Shown: piece by piece, positions 8,314-16,050 of the stretch
Layout of the letters: every line of letters begins with the position of its first letter
How positions within the stretch are numbered: position 1 is the first letter of the stretch
Assembly (NCBI RefSeq): GCF_035818475.1
Contig: NZ_JAYMGV010000001.1
Coordinates: 1,984,001-2,048,000, forward strand
Reading direction: 5' to 3'
Source of the DNA: Cognatitamlana sp035818475
Lineage (GTDB): Bacteria; Bacteroidota; Bacteroidia; Flavobacteriales; Flavobacteriaceae
Length of the DNA stretch: 64,000 nt
Position numbers and translations under genes: made by a program
Notes under the pieces: model-generated
What the model was told of the DNA's origin: nothing
Database searches by the model: none
What the model saw: the letters and a program-made list of their open reading frames with translations, nothing else

Positions 8314-10473
8314 ATGAAGAATATTATGAAAAGGAATTATAAGATTTTGTCGCTTTTGCTTTTATTGGCATTTGCTTCGTGTAGTTTTACTTCTAAAAAA
8401 TTTAGCAACCCGGATAAAGACAAACTGTTAGTGCAAATAATTACGTTTGTTTTAGAACAGGGGCACTTTGATCCTATTGCTATGGATGACACCTTCTCTG
8501 AAGGTTTATTTGATAATTACATTGGGGTTGTTGATCCGGTAAAACGCTATTTTTATCAATCGGATTATAAGGACTTTGAAAAATACAAATTGTTAATTGA
8601 CGATCAACTTAAATCAACAGATATTACATTCTTTAATGTAGTAAATGAGCGTTTGTTAAAGCGTATAGCAGAGGCTAAAGAAATTTATAAAGAAGTATTA
8701 TCTACGCCTTTTGACTATACTATTGACGAGACTTTTGAAACTGATTATGATAAAATTGATTTTGTGAAAAGCAAAAAACAAATGAAGGATCGCTGGAGAA
8801 AGCAACTTAAATTTTCTACCATTTCAAATTATGATGATTTATATAAGCAGGAAAAACAAGCAAAAGAAAAGGATCCGGCATATGTTATGAAATCAGAAGC
8901 TGAAATGGAAAAAGAGGCTCGAGAAGCCACTTTAAACTCTATTAATGTTTTCTTTAATGATAATATTGATGATTTAAAACGAGAAGATTGGTTTGCCGTT
9001 TATGTAAATACCATTGTTGAAAAGTATGATCCGCATACGTATTATTTAGCACCTAAAAATAAGGAAGATTTTGATCAGCGTATGTCTGGAAAGCTGGAAG
9101 GTATAGGAGCCAGACTTCAAAAGCGTATGGATTATATTAAAATTGTAGAATTGATTTCTGGAGGTCCAGCCTGGAGAAGCAAAGAGCTTGAAGTTGAGGA
9201 TGTTATTTTGAAAGTAAAGCAGGAAGATGAAGAGTTTCCTGTAAATATTGTTGGTATGCGAATCAATGATGCTATCAAATACATAAAAGGGCCTAAAGGA
9301 ACCCAAGTCACGTTAACAATTAAAAAAGTTGATGGTACTATTAAAGATGTGGTTATTACCAGGGATGTTGTAGAGTTAGTTGAAACTTATGCAAAGTCTT
9401 CCATAGTTGGAAAAGAAGACAAGAAGTTTGGGGTTATTAATTTACCGGCATTCTATGTTGATTTTCAGGATTATAAAAATGTAAATGCAGCTAAAGATGT
9501 TAAAAAAGAAATAGATTATTTAAAGGCGGAGGGTATAGAAGGCTTGGTGCTGGATCTGCGTAATAATGGAGGAGGATCGCTTCCTACGGTGGTAGATATG
9601 GCAGGCTTATTTATAAAGGACGGGCCTATAGTACAAGTGCGTTCAACCGGAGAAGCTAAAGAAGTTTTGAGAGATAGAGACAAATCTATAGCATGGGATG
9701 GTCCTTTGGTGATTCTGGTGAATGAAATATCAGCTTCTGCATCAGAGATTATGGCAGCAGCAATGCAAGATTATAAACGAGCCATAGTGATAGGTAGCAA
9801 GCAGACCTATGGAAAGGGAACTGTTCAAAATGTGATTAATTTGAACAATATGCTTAGAAATAACACTAGCGGAGATTTAGGAGCTTTAGCTTTAACAACG
9901 CAAAAATATTATAGAATAAATGGAGGTTCGGTACAGCTTGAAGGTGTAAAAAGTGATGTAGAGGTGCCTGGGCGTTTTAGCTATATAGATGTGGGCGAAA
10001 AAGATAAAAGTAATCCATTGCCATGGGATGAAATAGATGCGGCAGACTATACGCCTTGGGAGAGTTATTTTGATTATGAAATGACTATAGCAAAGAGTAA
10101 AGAGCGTATGAGTAATAATGATCAACTAAAATTGATTGATGAAAATGCCAAATGGGTGAAAAGTAAAATTGATGAAACAACATTTTCTTTGAACTATGAG
10201 AAATACAAAGCTCAAATAGAATTGAATGAAGAAGAATCTAAACGTTTTGAAGCGATTTCTGACTATCAAACAAACTTAACGTTTGAATCTACCAGTTTTG
10301 AGAAATCACTGTTTAATCAAGATACTACAGATTTAAAGGAAAAGCGAGAACGTTGGCATCAAAGCTTGAGTCAGGATGTTTATATTGAAGAGGCTTTGAA
10401 TGTATTAGAGGATTTAAAAACAGCTTACCCGATAAAAAAAGTAGCATCAAATACTGTAAAAGTGAAAAAATAA
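8314..10473 (+). CDS. prc: carboxy-terminal processing protease (Prc/Tsp family, S41A)
   Basis: A 719-residue lipoprotein (lipobox ending FASC near residue 23). The order of domains is an N-terminal Tsp-like region (about 40-240), a PDZ domain (about 250-345), the S41 catalytic domain (about 355-570) and a C-terminal DUF3340-like region. The catalytic Ser lies in SASASEIMAAAMQDY (about Ser475) and the general-base Lys in TYGKGTVQ (about Lys501). The enzyme degrades or trims periplasmic proteins from their C termini and affects peptidoglycan hydrolase turnover in other bacteria. An internal ATG four codons on (MKRNYK) is an equally good start. It is followed by the oppC-like gene with a 12-bp gap. 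Confidence 0.92.
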   Translation: MKNIMKRNYKILSLLLLLAFASCSFTSKKFSNPDKDKLLVQIITFVLEQGHFDPIAMDDTFSEGLFDNYIGVVDPVKRYFYQSDYKDFEKYKLLIDDQLKSTDITFFNVVNERLLKRIAEAKEIYKEVLSTPFDYTIDETFETDYDKIDFVKSKKQMKDRWRKQLKFSTISNYDDLYKQEKQAKEKDPAYVMKSEAEMEKEAREATLNSINVFFNDNIDDLKREDWFAVYVNTIVEKYDPHTYYLAPKNKEDFDQRMSGKLEGIGARLQKRMDYIKIVELISGGPAWRSKELEVEDVILKVKQEDEEFPVNIVGMRINDAIKYIKGPKGTQVTLTIKKVDGTIKDVVITRDVVELVETYAKSSIVGKEDKKFGVINLPAFYVDFQDYKNVNAAKDVKKEIDYLKAEGIEGLVLDLRNNGGGSLPTVVDMAGLFIKDGPIVQVRSTGEAKEVLRDRDKSIAWDGPLVILVNEISASASEIMAAAMQDYKRAIVIGSKQTYGKGTVQNVINLNNMLRNNTSGDLGALALTTQKYYRINGGSVQLEGVKSDVEVPGRFSYIDVGEKDKSNPLPWDEIDAADYTPWESYFDYEMTIAKSKERMSNNDQLKLIDENAKWVKSKIDETTFSLNYEKYKAQIELNEEESKRFEAISDYQTNLTFESTSFEKSLFNQDTTDLKEKRERWHQSLSQDVYIEEALNVLEDLKTAYPIKKVASNTVKVKK

Positions 10474-10479
10474 AGGAGG
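10474..10479 (+). promoter_or_regulatory. canonical Shine-Dalgarno sequence before the OppC-like permease gene
   Basis: AGGAGG starts one base after the TAA of the protease gene (10471-10473) and ends 6 bases before the permease ATG. Almost all other genes in this window lack a Shine-Dalgarno sequence, as is usual in Bacteroidota, so a perfect one is notable. It may help re-initiation by ribosomes finishing the protease. Confidence 0.6.
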
Positions 10480-10485
10480 TTATTT

Positions 10486-11580
10486 ATGACTCATAAATCA
10501 AACTCACTAAAACAATTAGCGCTCCAAAAGTTTAGAAAAAACTTTTGGGGCGTTTTTAGTTTTTGTTTTATTGCTTTAGTTGGTTTGGTTTCTGTGTTTG
10601 CATATTTAATTGCACCTGATAACTCACAGCATGCAAACCAGATGCATTTATCAATTCATTCAAAAAAACCTGGATTTAAAGTAACTATGCTCACACTGCC
10701 ATCTGAAATACAAATGGAGCAGGGTGCTATTCATAAAATATTTTTTGGAAAGAAAGTTGCCGATACAGAAATCCCCATTTCAGATTACAAAATTAAGGAA
10801 CATGTTTTGGTGTATACAGAATATGTTTCAGACGGTATAAAAGGTGCTAAAAAAAAAATAGAGTTATCTGTGTTCTCTGAAAGTTTGGTAGAGGGTTTTA
10901 TAAAAGAAAAGACATTTTTGTTCGGAACAGATAAGTATGGACGTGATTTGCTAAGTCGGATTTTGGTTGGAGCAAGGATATCTTTTTTTATCGGTTTTGT
11001 AGCTGTGTTTATTTCTCTGTTAATAGGGGTTTTAATGGGGAGTTTGGCTGGTTATTTTGGAGGTAAGGTTGATGCGGCTATTATGTGGATGATTAATGTG
11101 ACATGGTCTATACCAACATTATTATTGGTAATAGCAATTACGCTAGCTTTGGGAAAAGGTTTTTGGCAGGTGTTTATAGCGGTAGGACTGACTATGTGGG
11201 TAGAGGTGGCCAGGATAGTGAGAGGACAAATAATCAGCGTTAAAGAAATGCAGTATGTTACAGCGGCAAGAGCTTTAGGGTATACAGATTTTAGGATCAT
11301 AACCAAACATATTCTACCTAATATAATGGCGCCGGTGATTGTGATTTCTGCAGCTAATTTTGCTGCGGCTATTTTAATTGAAAGTGGACTAAGCTTTTTG
11401 GGAATAGGTGCACAACCGCCTATGGCTAGCTGGGGGGCAATGATAAAAGATCATTATAATTATATTATTCTTGGAAAACCTTATTTAGCAATTATTCCAG
11501 GGCTTTGTATTATGAGTTTGGTTATGGCTTTTATGCTTATAGGTAATGCACTTAGAGATGCTTTAGATGTTAAAAGTTAG
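10486..11580 (+). CDS. ABC transporter permease, OppC/DppC type, orphan
   Basis: A 364-residue inner-membrane protein. It has an N-terminal helix (about residues 21-44), then about 100 mostly hydrophilic residues exposed on the periplasmic side, then five more helices forming the BPD_transp_1 domain. The start of the domain reads LFGTDKYGRDLLSRILVGARIS, typical of OppC/DppC, and the EAA loop is AARALGYTDFRIITKHILP. Such permeases work with OppB, ATPases and a binding protein to import peptides or nickel; none of these is adjacent, so its partners must be encoded elsewhere. It converges with chrA with 5 bp between the stops. Confidence 0.88.
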   Translation: MTHKSNSLKQLALQKFRKNFWGVFSFCFIALVGLVSVFAYLIAPDNSQHANQMHLSIHSKKPGFKVTMLTLPSEIQMEQGAIHKIFFGKKVADTEIPISDYKIKEHVLVYTEYVSDGIKGAKKKIELSVFSESLVEGFIKEKTFLFGTDKYGRDLLSRILVGARISFFIGFVAVFISLLIGVLMGSLAGYFGGKVDAAIMWMINVTWSIPTLLLVIAITLALGKGFWQVFIAVGLTMWVEVARIVRGQIISVKEMQYVTAARALGYTDFRIITKHILPNIMAPVIVISAANFAAAILIESGLSFLGIGAQPPMASWGAMIKDHYNYIILGKPYLAIIPGLCIMSLVMAFMLIGNALRDALDVKS

Positions 11581-11585
11581 TTGTT

Positions 11586-12716
11586 TTAGGGTATCATAAA
11601 TAACAAATACCCAAGCAAACCACCGCCTATAATTATCCAGAAAGAACTTACTTGCCTGAGCTTAAAGGCAACAAAAGTGCTAATTCCCATCAAAACCAGA
11701 GCGCGCCAGTCAAAAGCCAATTCATAACCTAATTTTAATGATATGGCAATCATAATACCAACTGCACCAGCATTTACAGCATCCAGGAATTTTGAGAGCA
11801 TTTTTGATTTCCTTAACCAGGGGATGAGTTTAACTAACAAACCCACTAAAAAGAAGGATGGTAAAAACATACCAAGTGAAGCCCATAGTGCGCCAGAGAT
11901 ACCATTTAATTGATAGCCAACAAAAGTAGCTGTAGTTAATACGGGGCCTGGTGTAAATTGTCCCATGGCAATGGCATCTAAAAGCTGTTGTTTAGTAAGC
12001 CATCCCAAATTTTCTACAAGTTCAGCGTCAATGTAGGCTATGAGTACATAGCCACTACCAAATAAAACCAGAGCTATTTTTAAAAAAGAAATAAAAATAG
12101 AACTATTACTAGCAGCAATTCCAATTGGTTTTATTAGTAATAATATTGGAGCAAAAATAGAGGTGTGGTTCTTATTGCTTAATATGTTTAGCCAGATCAT
12201 TCCTATTATGCCGCTGACAAGGATTAAAATAAATTCATCTATTCCTAATAGTGATAATACAGCAATGCAAATACCAAGAGCAATCAAATGCCACGACTTA
12301 AATGCTTTTTTGCCAAGTTTAAATGATGCATCAAAGATAATTCCTATAACAGCTGGCTTAATACCGTAGAAAAAAGGAGCTATGGCAGGAACTTCTCCGT
12401 ACTCAGTATAGATGATGGCCAGAGCCAGGGTAAAGAAAACTGCCGGAGTAATAAATGAAAGTCCTCCTATGAATAAGCCTGCCCATCCGGCTCTTACATG
12501 GCCACAATGCATAGTCATTTGAGTTGAATTGGGGCCTGGAACCAAATTTGTAGCTCCTACCATGTCTAAAAAGTGCTGACGGGTCATCCACTTTCTCTTG
12601 GTGACAACTTCTTTTTCCATCATTGAAATATGTGCAGCTGGTCCCCCAAATGCAATACATCCTAATTTGAAAAACAGAAAAAAGACTTCTTTGATTTTAT
12701 TTAATTTAACTGCCAT
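11586..12716 (-). CDS. chrA: chromate transporter family protein (two CHR domains)
   Basis: A 376-residue membrane protein made of two homologous halves of the CHR family. Half one carries KLGCIAFGGPAAHISMMEKE and GATNLVPGPNSTQM; half two carries the matching LVLFGSGYVLIAYIDAEL and AIAMGQFTPGPVLTTATF. ChrA proteins export chromate, probably by proton antiport, or act on sulfate-like oxyanions. The gene is followed on the reverse strand by none of its own unit and is preceded (30 bp) by a DoxX gene and a heme-motif lipoprotein gene, with which it may form an operon. Substrate specificity for chromate is inferred from the family. Confidence 0.88.
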   Translation of the reverse strand: MAVKLNKIKEVFFLFFKLGCIAFGGPAAHISMMEKEVVTKRKWMTRQHFLDMVGATNLVPGPNSTQMTMHCGHVRAGWAGLFIGGLSFITPAVFFTLALAIIYTEYGEVPAIAPFFYGIKPAVIGIIFDASFKLGKKAFKSWHLIALGICIAVLSLLGIDEFILILVSGIIGMIWLNILSNKNHTSIFAPILLLIKPIGIAASNSSIFISFLKIALVLFGSGYVLIAYIDAELVENLGWLTKQQLLDAIAMGQFTPGPVLTTATFVGYQLNGISGALWASLGMFLPSFFLVGLLVKLIPWLRKSKMLSKFLDAVNAGAVGIMIAISLKLGYELAFDWRALVLMGISTFVAFKLRQVSSFWIIIGGGLLGYLLFMIP

Positions 12717-12746
12717 AACTGTTAATAGGTTTTGCAGATGGTATTT

Positions 12747-13178
12747 TTAATAATTAGTTCTATTTAAAAAATTATCAAGAGACCAGTTTCCGCTTCCTTT
12801 TATAATTAAAAACAAACTGCCTAAAAACATAGCCCAGTCCGTTCTACTATCGTGCAGCATCACCCAAAACCCATCATTGATCAAAATTTCTGATTTTGTA
12901 GTGGCTATAGCTACTAACATAATGGTAAGTGTTGAAATACTGGCCAGGCGTGTTAGTAGTCCAATTAATATAAGTGCCCCACAAATAACCTCAAATGCGC
13001 CAACAAATGTCCCGAGAAATTCTGGTGACGGCAGTCCTATTTTTTCAAATCTTCCCGCGCCACGAATAGCAGGGAAAAGAAATTTTTGAATACCTTCCGA
13101 AAGGAAAACAATACCTACCATTAAACGGATAATGATAGTGGTTTTTGAATGATCTGAGTTAACTATTTTCTGAAACAT
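12747..13178 (-). CDS. DoxX family membrane protein
   Basis: A 143-residue protein with four membrane helices and the DoxX-family pattern RLMVGIVFLSEGIQKFLFP followed by GRFEKIGLPSPEFLGTFVG and an extended ALILIGLLTRLA helix. DoxX-like proteins are found with terminal oxidases, thiosulfate oxidation and thiol-oxidative-stress complexes, but most have no established biochemical role. It lies 6 bp after a c-type-heme-motif lipoprotein gene and 30 bp before chrA, all on the minus strand, suggesting one small operon. Confidence 0.85.
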   Translation of the reverse strand: MFQKIVNSDHSKTTIIIRLMVGIVFLSEGIQKFLFPAIRGAGRFEKIGLPSPEFLGTFVGAFEVICGALILIGLLTRLASISTLTIMLVAIATTKSEILINDGFWVMLHDSRTDWAMFLGSLFLIIKGSGNWSLDNFLNRTNY

Positions 13179-13184
13179 AATTAT

Positions 13185-13661
13185 TTATTTACGAATTGGT
13201 GATTGTCTATAAAGAGGTTTCCTTACTGTAAAGTATGGGACTTTTTCCATGGCATGACAACTGATACAGCTACTGCTAAGCATTTGAAAATTTTTATTAA
13301 AAACTACGGTGTCTTGTTCTTTTAACGCTTCTTCCATTTCAGGAAGCGCTACATTTAAAAAGTGTTCTGCTGATTTTGCACGTTTTGGCCTTCGGTCTAA
13401 ACCATTTTCAATGGCCTTTCGAATTTTTTCAACTTGATAATTAGCATATTCCCAATTTTCATCTTGTCCGGCCCAATAGAGTTCTTGGTAACGGTATCCT
13501 GTTTCTATCATTGCCAGATCAAACCCCCGAAACTGATTTTCAATAGTTTCTAATTTTTCTTGATTTGTACCTTGTATCCAGTTTCCCTGCGCATTTTTAT
13601 TATACTTGTCTTTGCAGGATACGAGTAAAAACAAACACAGTATATATATTGACCATTTCAT
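13185..13661 (-). CDS. lipoprotein with a single c-type heme motif
   Basis: A 158-residue protein with a lipoprotein signal (lipobox LLVSC, Cys16). The middle part is predicted to be helical, and one CxxCH heme-attachment motif lies near the C terminus (SSSCISCHAMEK; Cys132, Cys135, His136). The helical layout with the heme motif near the end of the chain recalls cytochrome c prime-like proteins, which have this arrangement, but I cannot confirm the fold. It should sit in the periplasm, anchored in a membrane. Neighbours are DoxX and chrA, so a role in electron transfer linked to metal or oxyanion stress is possible but inferred. Confidence 0.75.
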   Translation of the reverse strand: MKWSIYILCLFLLVSCKDKYNKNAQGNWIQGTNQEKLETIENQFRGFDLAMIETGYRYQELYWAGQDENWEYANYQVEKIRKAIENGLDRRPKRAKSAEHFLNVALPEMEEALKEQDTVVFNKNFQMLSSSCISCHAMEKVPYFTVRKPLYRQSPIRK

Positions 13662-13832
13662 ACATTTTATTACTTTTAATTATACGGTGTAAAAATATAC
13701 AATAATGATGTCTTAAAATGGTCTATTTGAAAAAGCTATAGTCCTTAAATGAATGCCACTCTAGACTTAATAAAAGAGCTGCCTTGTAGAATGGGAAAAT
13801 AAAGATTGAGTAATTATTTAGTGTAAATGAAG

Positions 13833-14444
13833 TTATTTTGAACCCGACTCCATATTATTGTTAAGCTGGTCAATGTAGTTTAAAACGCTTTCTTTACCAA
13901 TGCTTTTAGATGATGAAGTAATATAATAATTGGGCATATCTTCCCATGATTCTAAAAGGATAGTTTTGTAGTCTTCAATGTGGCTTTCAATAGCTTTTGG
14001 TTTTAACTTGTCAGCTTTGGTGAAAATTATTGAAAAGGGTATTTGATTTTCCCCTAGCCATTGCATAAAATCTAGATCAATAGGCTGTGGATTGTGTCTA
14101 ATATCAACTAAAACAAAAGCAGTAACAAGTTGTTCGCGTTGACTAAAGTATTGGGTGATGAATTTTTGGAATACTTTTTTTGAGCTTTTTGAGACACGAG
14201 CATACCCGTATCCCGGTAGGTCTACCAAATGCCAGTTTTTATTAATCAAAAAATGATTGATAAGTTGTGTCTTTCCAGGTTTTCCAGAGGTTTTGGCAAG
14301 GCTTTTTCGGTTAGTCAACATGTTTATTAATGAAGATTTACCAACATTACTTCTACCAATAAAAGCATATTCAGGGAGTCTGCTTTTAGGGCATTTTGCC
14401 ACATCAGAATTACTCATTACAAACTCAGCAGATTTTATTTTCAT
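13833..14444 (-). CDS. engB: ribosome biogenesis GTPase EngB (YihA/YsxC)
   Basis: A 203-residue cytoplasmic GTPase. The P-loop is GRSNVGKSSLINML, G3 is DLPGYGYA, and G4 is TKADK; the N-terminal FVMSNSDVAKCPKSRLPEYAF is typical for the family. EngB is needed for assembly of the large ribosomal subunit. The gene follows an alpha/beta hydrolase gene on the same strand (47 bp gap), and a 171-bp spacer without a visible signal separates it from the heme-motif lipoprotein gene. Confidence 0.95.
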   Translation of the reverse strand: MKIKSAEFVMSNSDVAKCPKSRLPEYAFIGRSNVGKSSLINMLTNRKSLAKTSGKPGKTQLINHFLINKNWHLVDLPGYGYARVSKSSKKVFQKFITQYFSQREQLVTAFVLVDIRHNPQPIDLDFMQWLGENQIPFSIIFTKADKLKPKAIESHIEDYKTILLESWEDMPNYYITSSSKSIGKESVLNYIDQLNNNMESGSK

Positions 14445-14491
14445 GATTTAATAATCTGTATTTATGAGAAAATAGGCCAAAAAGCTTTTAT

Positions 14492-15256
14492 TTAAAAATC
14501 CCTTTTTTGAAGCCAGGTATCCATAATGGTATTAAATTCATCAGGGTGCTCCATCATTGCGGCATGACCACATTTATCTATCCAGTACAAATCTGAATCG
14601 GGTAACAGGTCATTAAACTCTTCAGCAACATCAGGAGGTGTTACAGTATCATTCTTTCCCCAAATAATACAAGTTGGTATATTCATATTGGGTAAATCTT
14701 TAGCCATATTATGTCTAATGGCACTTTTAGCAATGGCTAAGGTTTTTATAAGTTTATTGCGGTCATTTACAGTTTCATACACTTCATCAACAATCTCTTT
14801 GGTAGCTACAGCGGGATCATAAAAAACATCTTCGGCTTTCTTTTTTATAACTTCATAATCACTGCGTTTGGTATAACCACCACCCATGGCACTTTCATAA
14901 AGTCCGGAACTTCCTGTAATTATCAATGCTTTGACAGATTCCGGGAACATTTTTGTATGATATAAACCAATGTGGCCACCAAGTGAATTTCCAAGTAAAA
15001 TAACTTCTTTGTAACCTTTAAACTCTATGAAATCATGTAGGTATTTTGCAAAACTCTTTACATTAGTTTTAAGCAAAGACATGGAGTAAATAGGAAGTTC
15101 TGGGATAAGTATTTTGTAGCCCTTGATACTAAAAAAATCTGTTACAGAATCAAAGTTACTTAAGCCGCCCATTAGGCCATGTAACACAATTATTGGGGTG
15201 CCTTCTCCTGCTTCAATGTAACTGTATTTACTTTCTTTTTTTAAACTATGCGCCAT
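14492..15256 (-). CDS. alpha/beta hydrolase
   Basis: A 254-residue enzyme of the alpha/beta-hydrolase fold. Visible features are the oxyanion-hole segment VLHGLMGG (about residues 24-31), the nucleophile elbow GNSLGG (Ser about 92), the acid in IWGKNDTVTP (Asp about 203) and the catalytic His in CGHAAMMEHP (about 231). There is no signal peptide, so it is cytoplasmic. Its closest general resemblance is to small esterases and C-C bond hydrolases; the substrate cannot be deduced. The gene is divergent from mraZ. Confidence 0.88.
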   Translation of the reverse strand: MAHSLKKESKYSYIEAGEGTPIIVLHGLMGGLSNFDSVTDFFSIKGYKILIPELPIYSMSLLKTNVKSFAKYLHDFIEFKGYKEVILLGNSLGGHIGLYHTKMFPESVKALIITGSSGLYESAMGGGYTKRSDYEVIKKKAEDVFYDPAVATKEIVDEVYETVNDRNKLIKTLAIAKSAIRHNMAKDLPNMNIPTCIIWGKNDTVTPPDVAEEFNDLLPDSDLYWIDKCGHAAMMEHPDEFNTIMDTWLQKRDF

Positions 15257-15281
15257 TAATAAGTTAGTCGATCAATAAAAA

Positions 15282-15289
15282 CAAATATA
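15282..15289 (-). promoter_or_regulatory. -7 promoter element for the alpha/beta hydrolase gene
   Basis: On the minus strand this reads TATATTTG, an exact match to the Bacteroidota -7 consensus TAnnTTTG, 26 bases upstream of the hydrolase ATG. No good -33 element is visible, so this is a moderate-confidence call. Confidence 0.5.
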
Positions 15290-15360
15290 GTTATTTCATT
15301 GATATTTCCATCATAATAATGCTTTTCAAAAAAAAATCTTATTCCAACAAAAATTATCTC

Positions 15361-15406
15361 GAAATTTTTAAAAAGCAAGATGTTAACAATTTGAAATTTT
15401 TAAAAA
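15361..15406. repeat. two 14-bp direct repeats in the hydrolase-mraZ spacer
   Basis: GAAATTTTTAAAAA occurs at 15361-15374 and again at 15393-15406, i.e. 32 bp apart. The unit is itself nearly self-complementary. It lies well upstream of the mraZ promoter. It may be a protein-binding site or simply AT-rich sequence; no function is claimed. Confidence 0.5.
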
Positions 15407-15500
15407 TCCAAAGCCTTAATATAATGAGAGATAGCGTGATTGTTGTCTTTGTTCTTTTTTAAATCGAACATAAAACTACTTTGGTCGAAAATTTATTAAC

Positions 15501-15530
15501 AAAGTGGTATTAAGTGGTAAAATGTGGTAA
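15501..15530 (+). promoter_or_regulatory. three MraZ-box repeats upstream of mraZ
   Basis: Three exact tandem 10-bp units read AAAGTGGTAT, TAAGTGGTAA and AATGTGGTAA, so GTGGTA recurs with a 10-bp period, one helical turn. Tandem 10-bp-spaced boxes with a GTG core in front of mraZ are the known operator layout for the MraZ repressor (TGGGN repeats in Escherichia coli, AAAGTG-type repeats in Mollicutes). The boxes end 9 bp before the -7 element and cover the -33 region, which fits autorepression of the dcw cluster. Confidence 0.82.
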
Positions 15531-15539
15531 ATTTTTCAA

Positions 15540-15547
15540 TATATTTG
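15540..15547 (+). promoter_or_regulatory. -7 element of the mraZ (dcw) promoter
   Basis: TATATTTG matches TAnnTTTG exactly and lies 32 bp upstream of the TTG start of mraZ, giving a predicted leader of about 25 bases. The -33 region is occupied by the MraZ boxes and contains no clear TTG, consistent with a regulated promoter. Confidence 0.65.
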
Positions 15548-15579
15548 AAATTTAAACGTATACTTTTTAACTAACCGCA

Positions 15580-16050
15580 TTGGATTTAATAACAGGGACA
15601 TACGATTGTAAAGTTGATGCAAAAGGCAGATTAATGATGCCTGTTGCTATCAAAAAACAACTTTCGGCAGTATTGCAGGAGGGGTTTGTTGTACGTCGTT
15701 CTGTTTTTCAAAAGTGTTTAGAGTTGTATCCCATGGGGGAATGGAAGGTGCTTATGCAAAAAATGAATAAGCTTAATAAGTTTAAAAAGAAGAACAACGA
15801 TTTTATTAGAAGGTTTACTGCGGGGGCTAAAATAGTTGAGGTTGATGCAAACGGTCGTTTGTTGGTGCCTAAAGATTTGACTGTTTTTGCAAATATTTCA
15901 AAGAATATAGTTGTGGCTTCGGCTATTAATATTATTGAAATTTGGGATAAAGATTTATATGAACAGGCTATAGATGATGCAACGGTTGATTTTGCTGATT
16001 TAGCAGAAGAGGTAATGGGACAAGATGATGATGACTATGGAATATCATAA
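15580..16050 (+). CDS. mraZ: transcriptional regulator MraZ
   Basis: A 156-residue protein with two SpoVT/AbrB-like MraZ domains. The first has GTYDCKVDAKGRLMMPVAIKK and the second AKIVEVDANGRLLVPKDL, the two DxxGRxxxP signatures of the family. MraZ forms a ring and binds repeats in its own promoter to control the division and cell-wall cluster. The start is TTG: it is the only start codon that gives the normal N terminus, and no ATG exists upstream in frame. The gene overlaps rsmH at its 3' end. Confidence 0.93.
   Translation: MDLITGTYDCKVDAKGRLMMPVAIKKQLSAVLQEGFVVRRSVFQKCLELYPMGEWKVLMQKMNKLNKFKKKNNDFIRRFTAGAKIVEVDANGRLLVPKDLTVFANISKNIVVASAINIIEIWDKDLYEQAIDDATVDFADLAEEVMGQDDDDYGIS

Noticed and set aside
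12403..12660. ORF of 85 codons on the minus strand inside chrA
   Set aside because: It is a shadow in another frame of the same strand as chrA and has no protein features.
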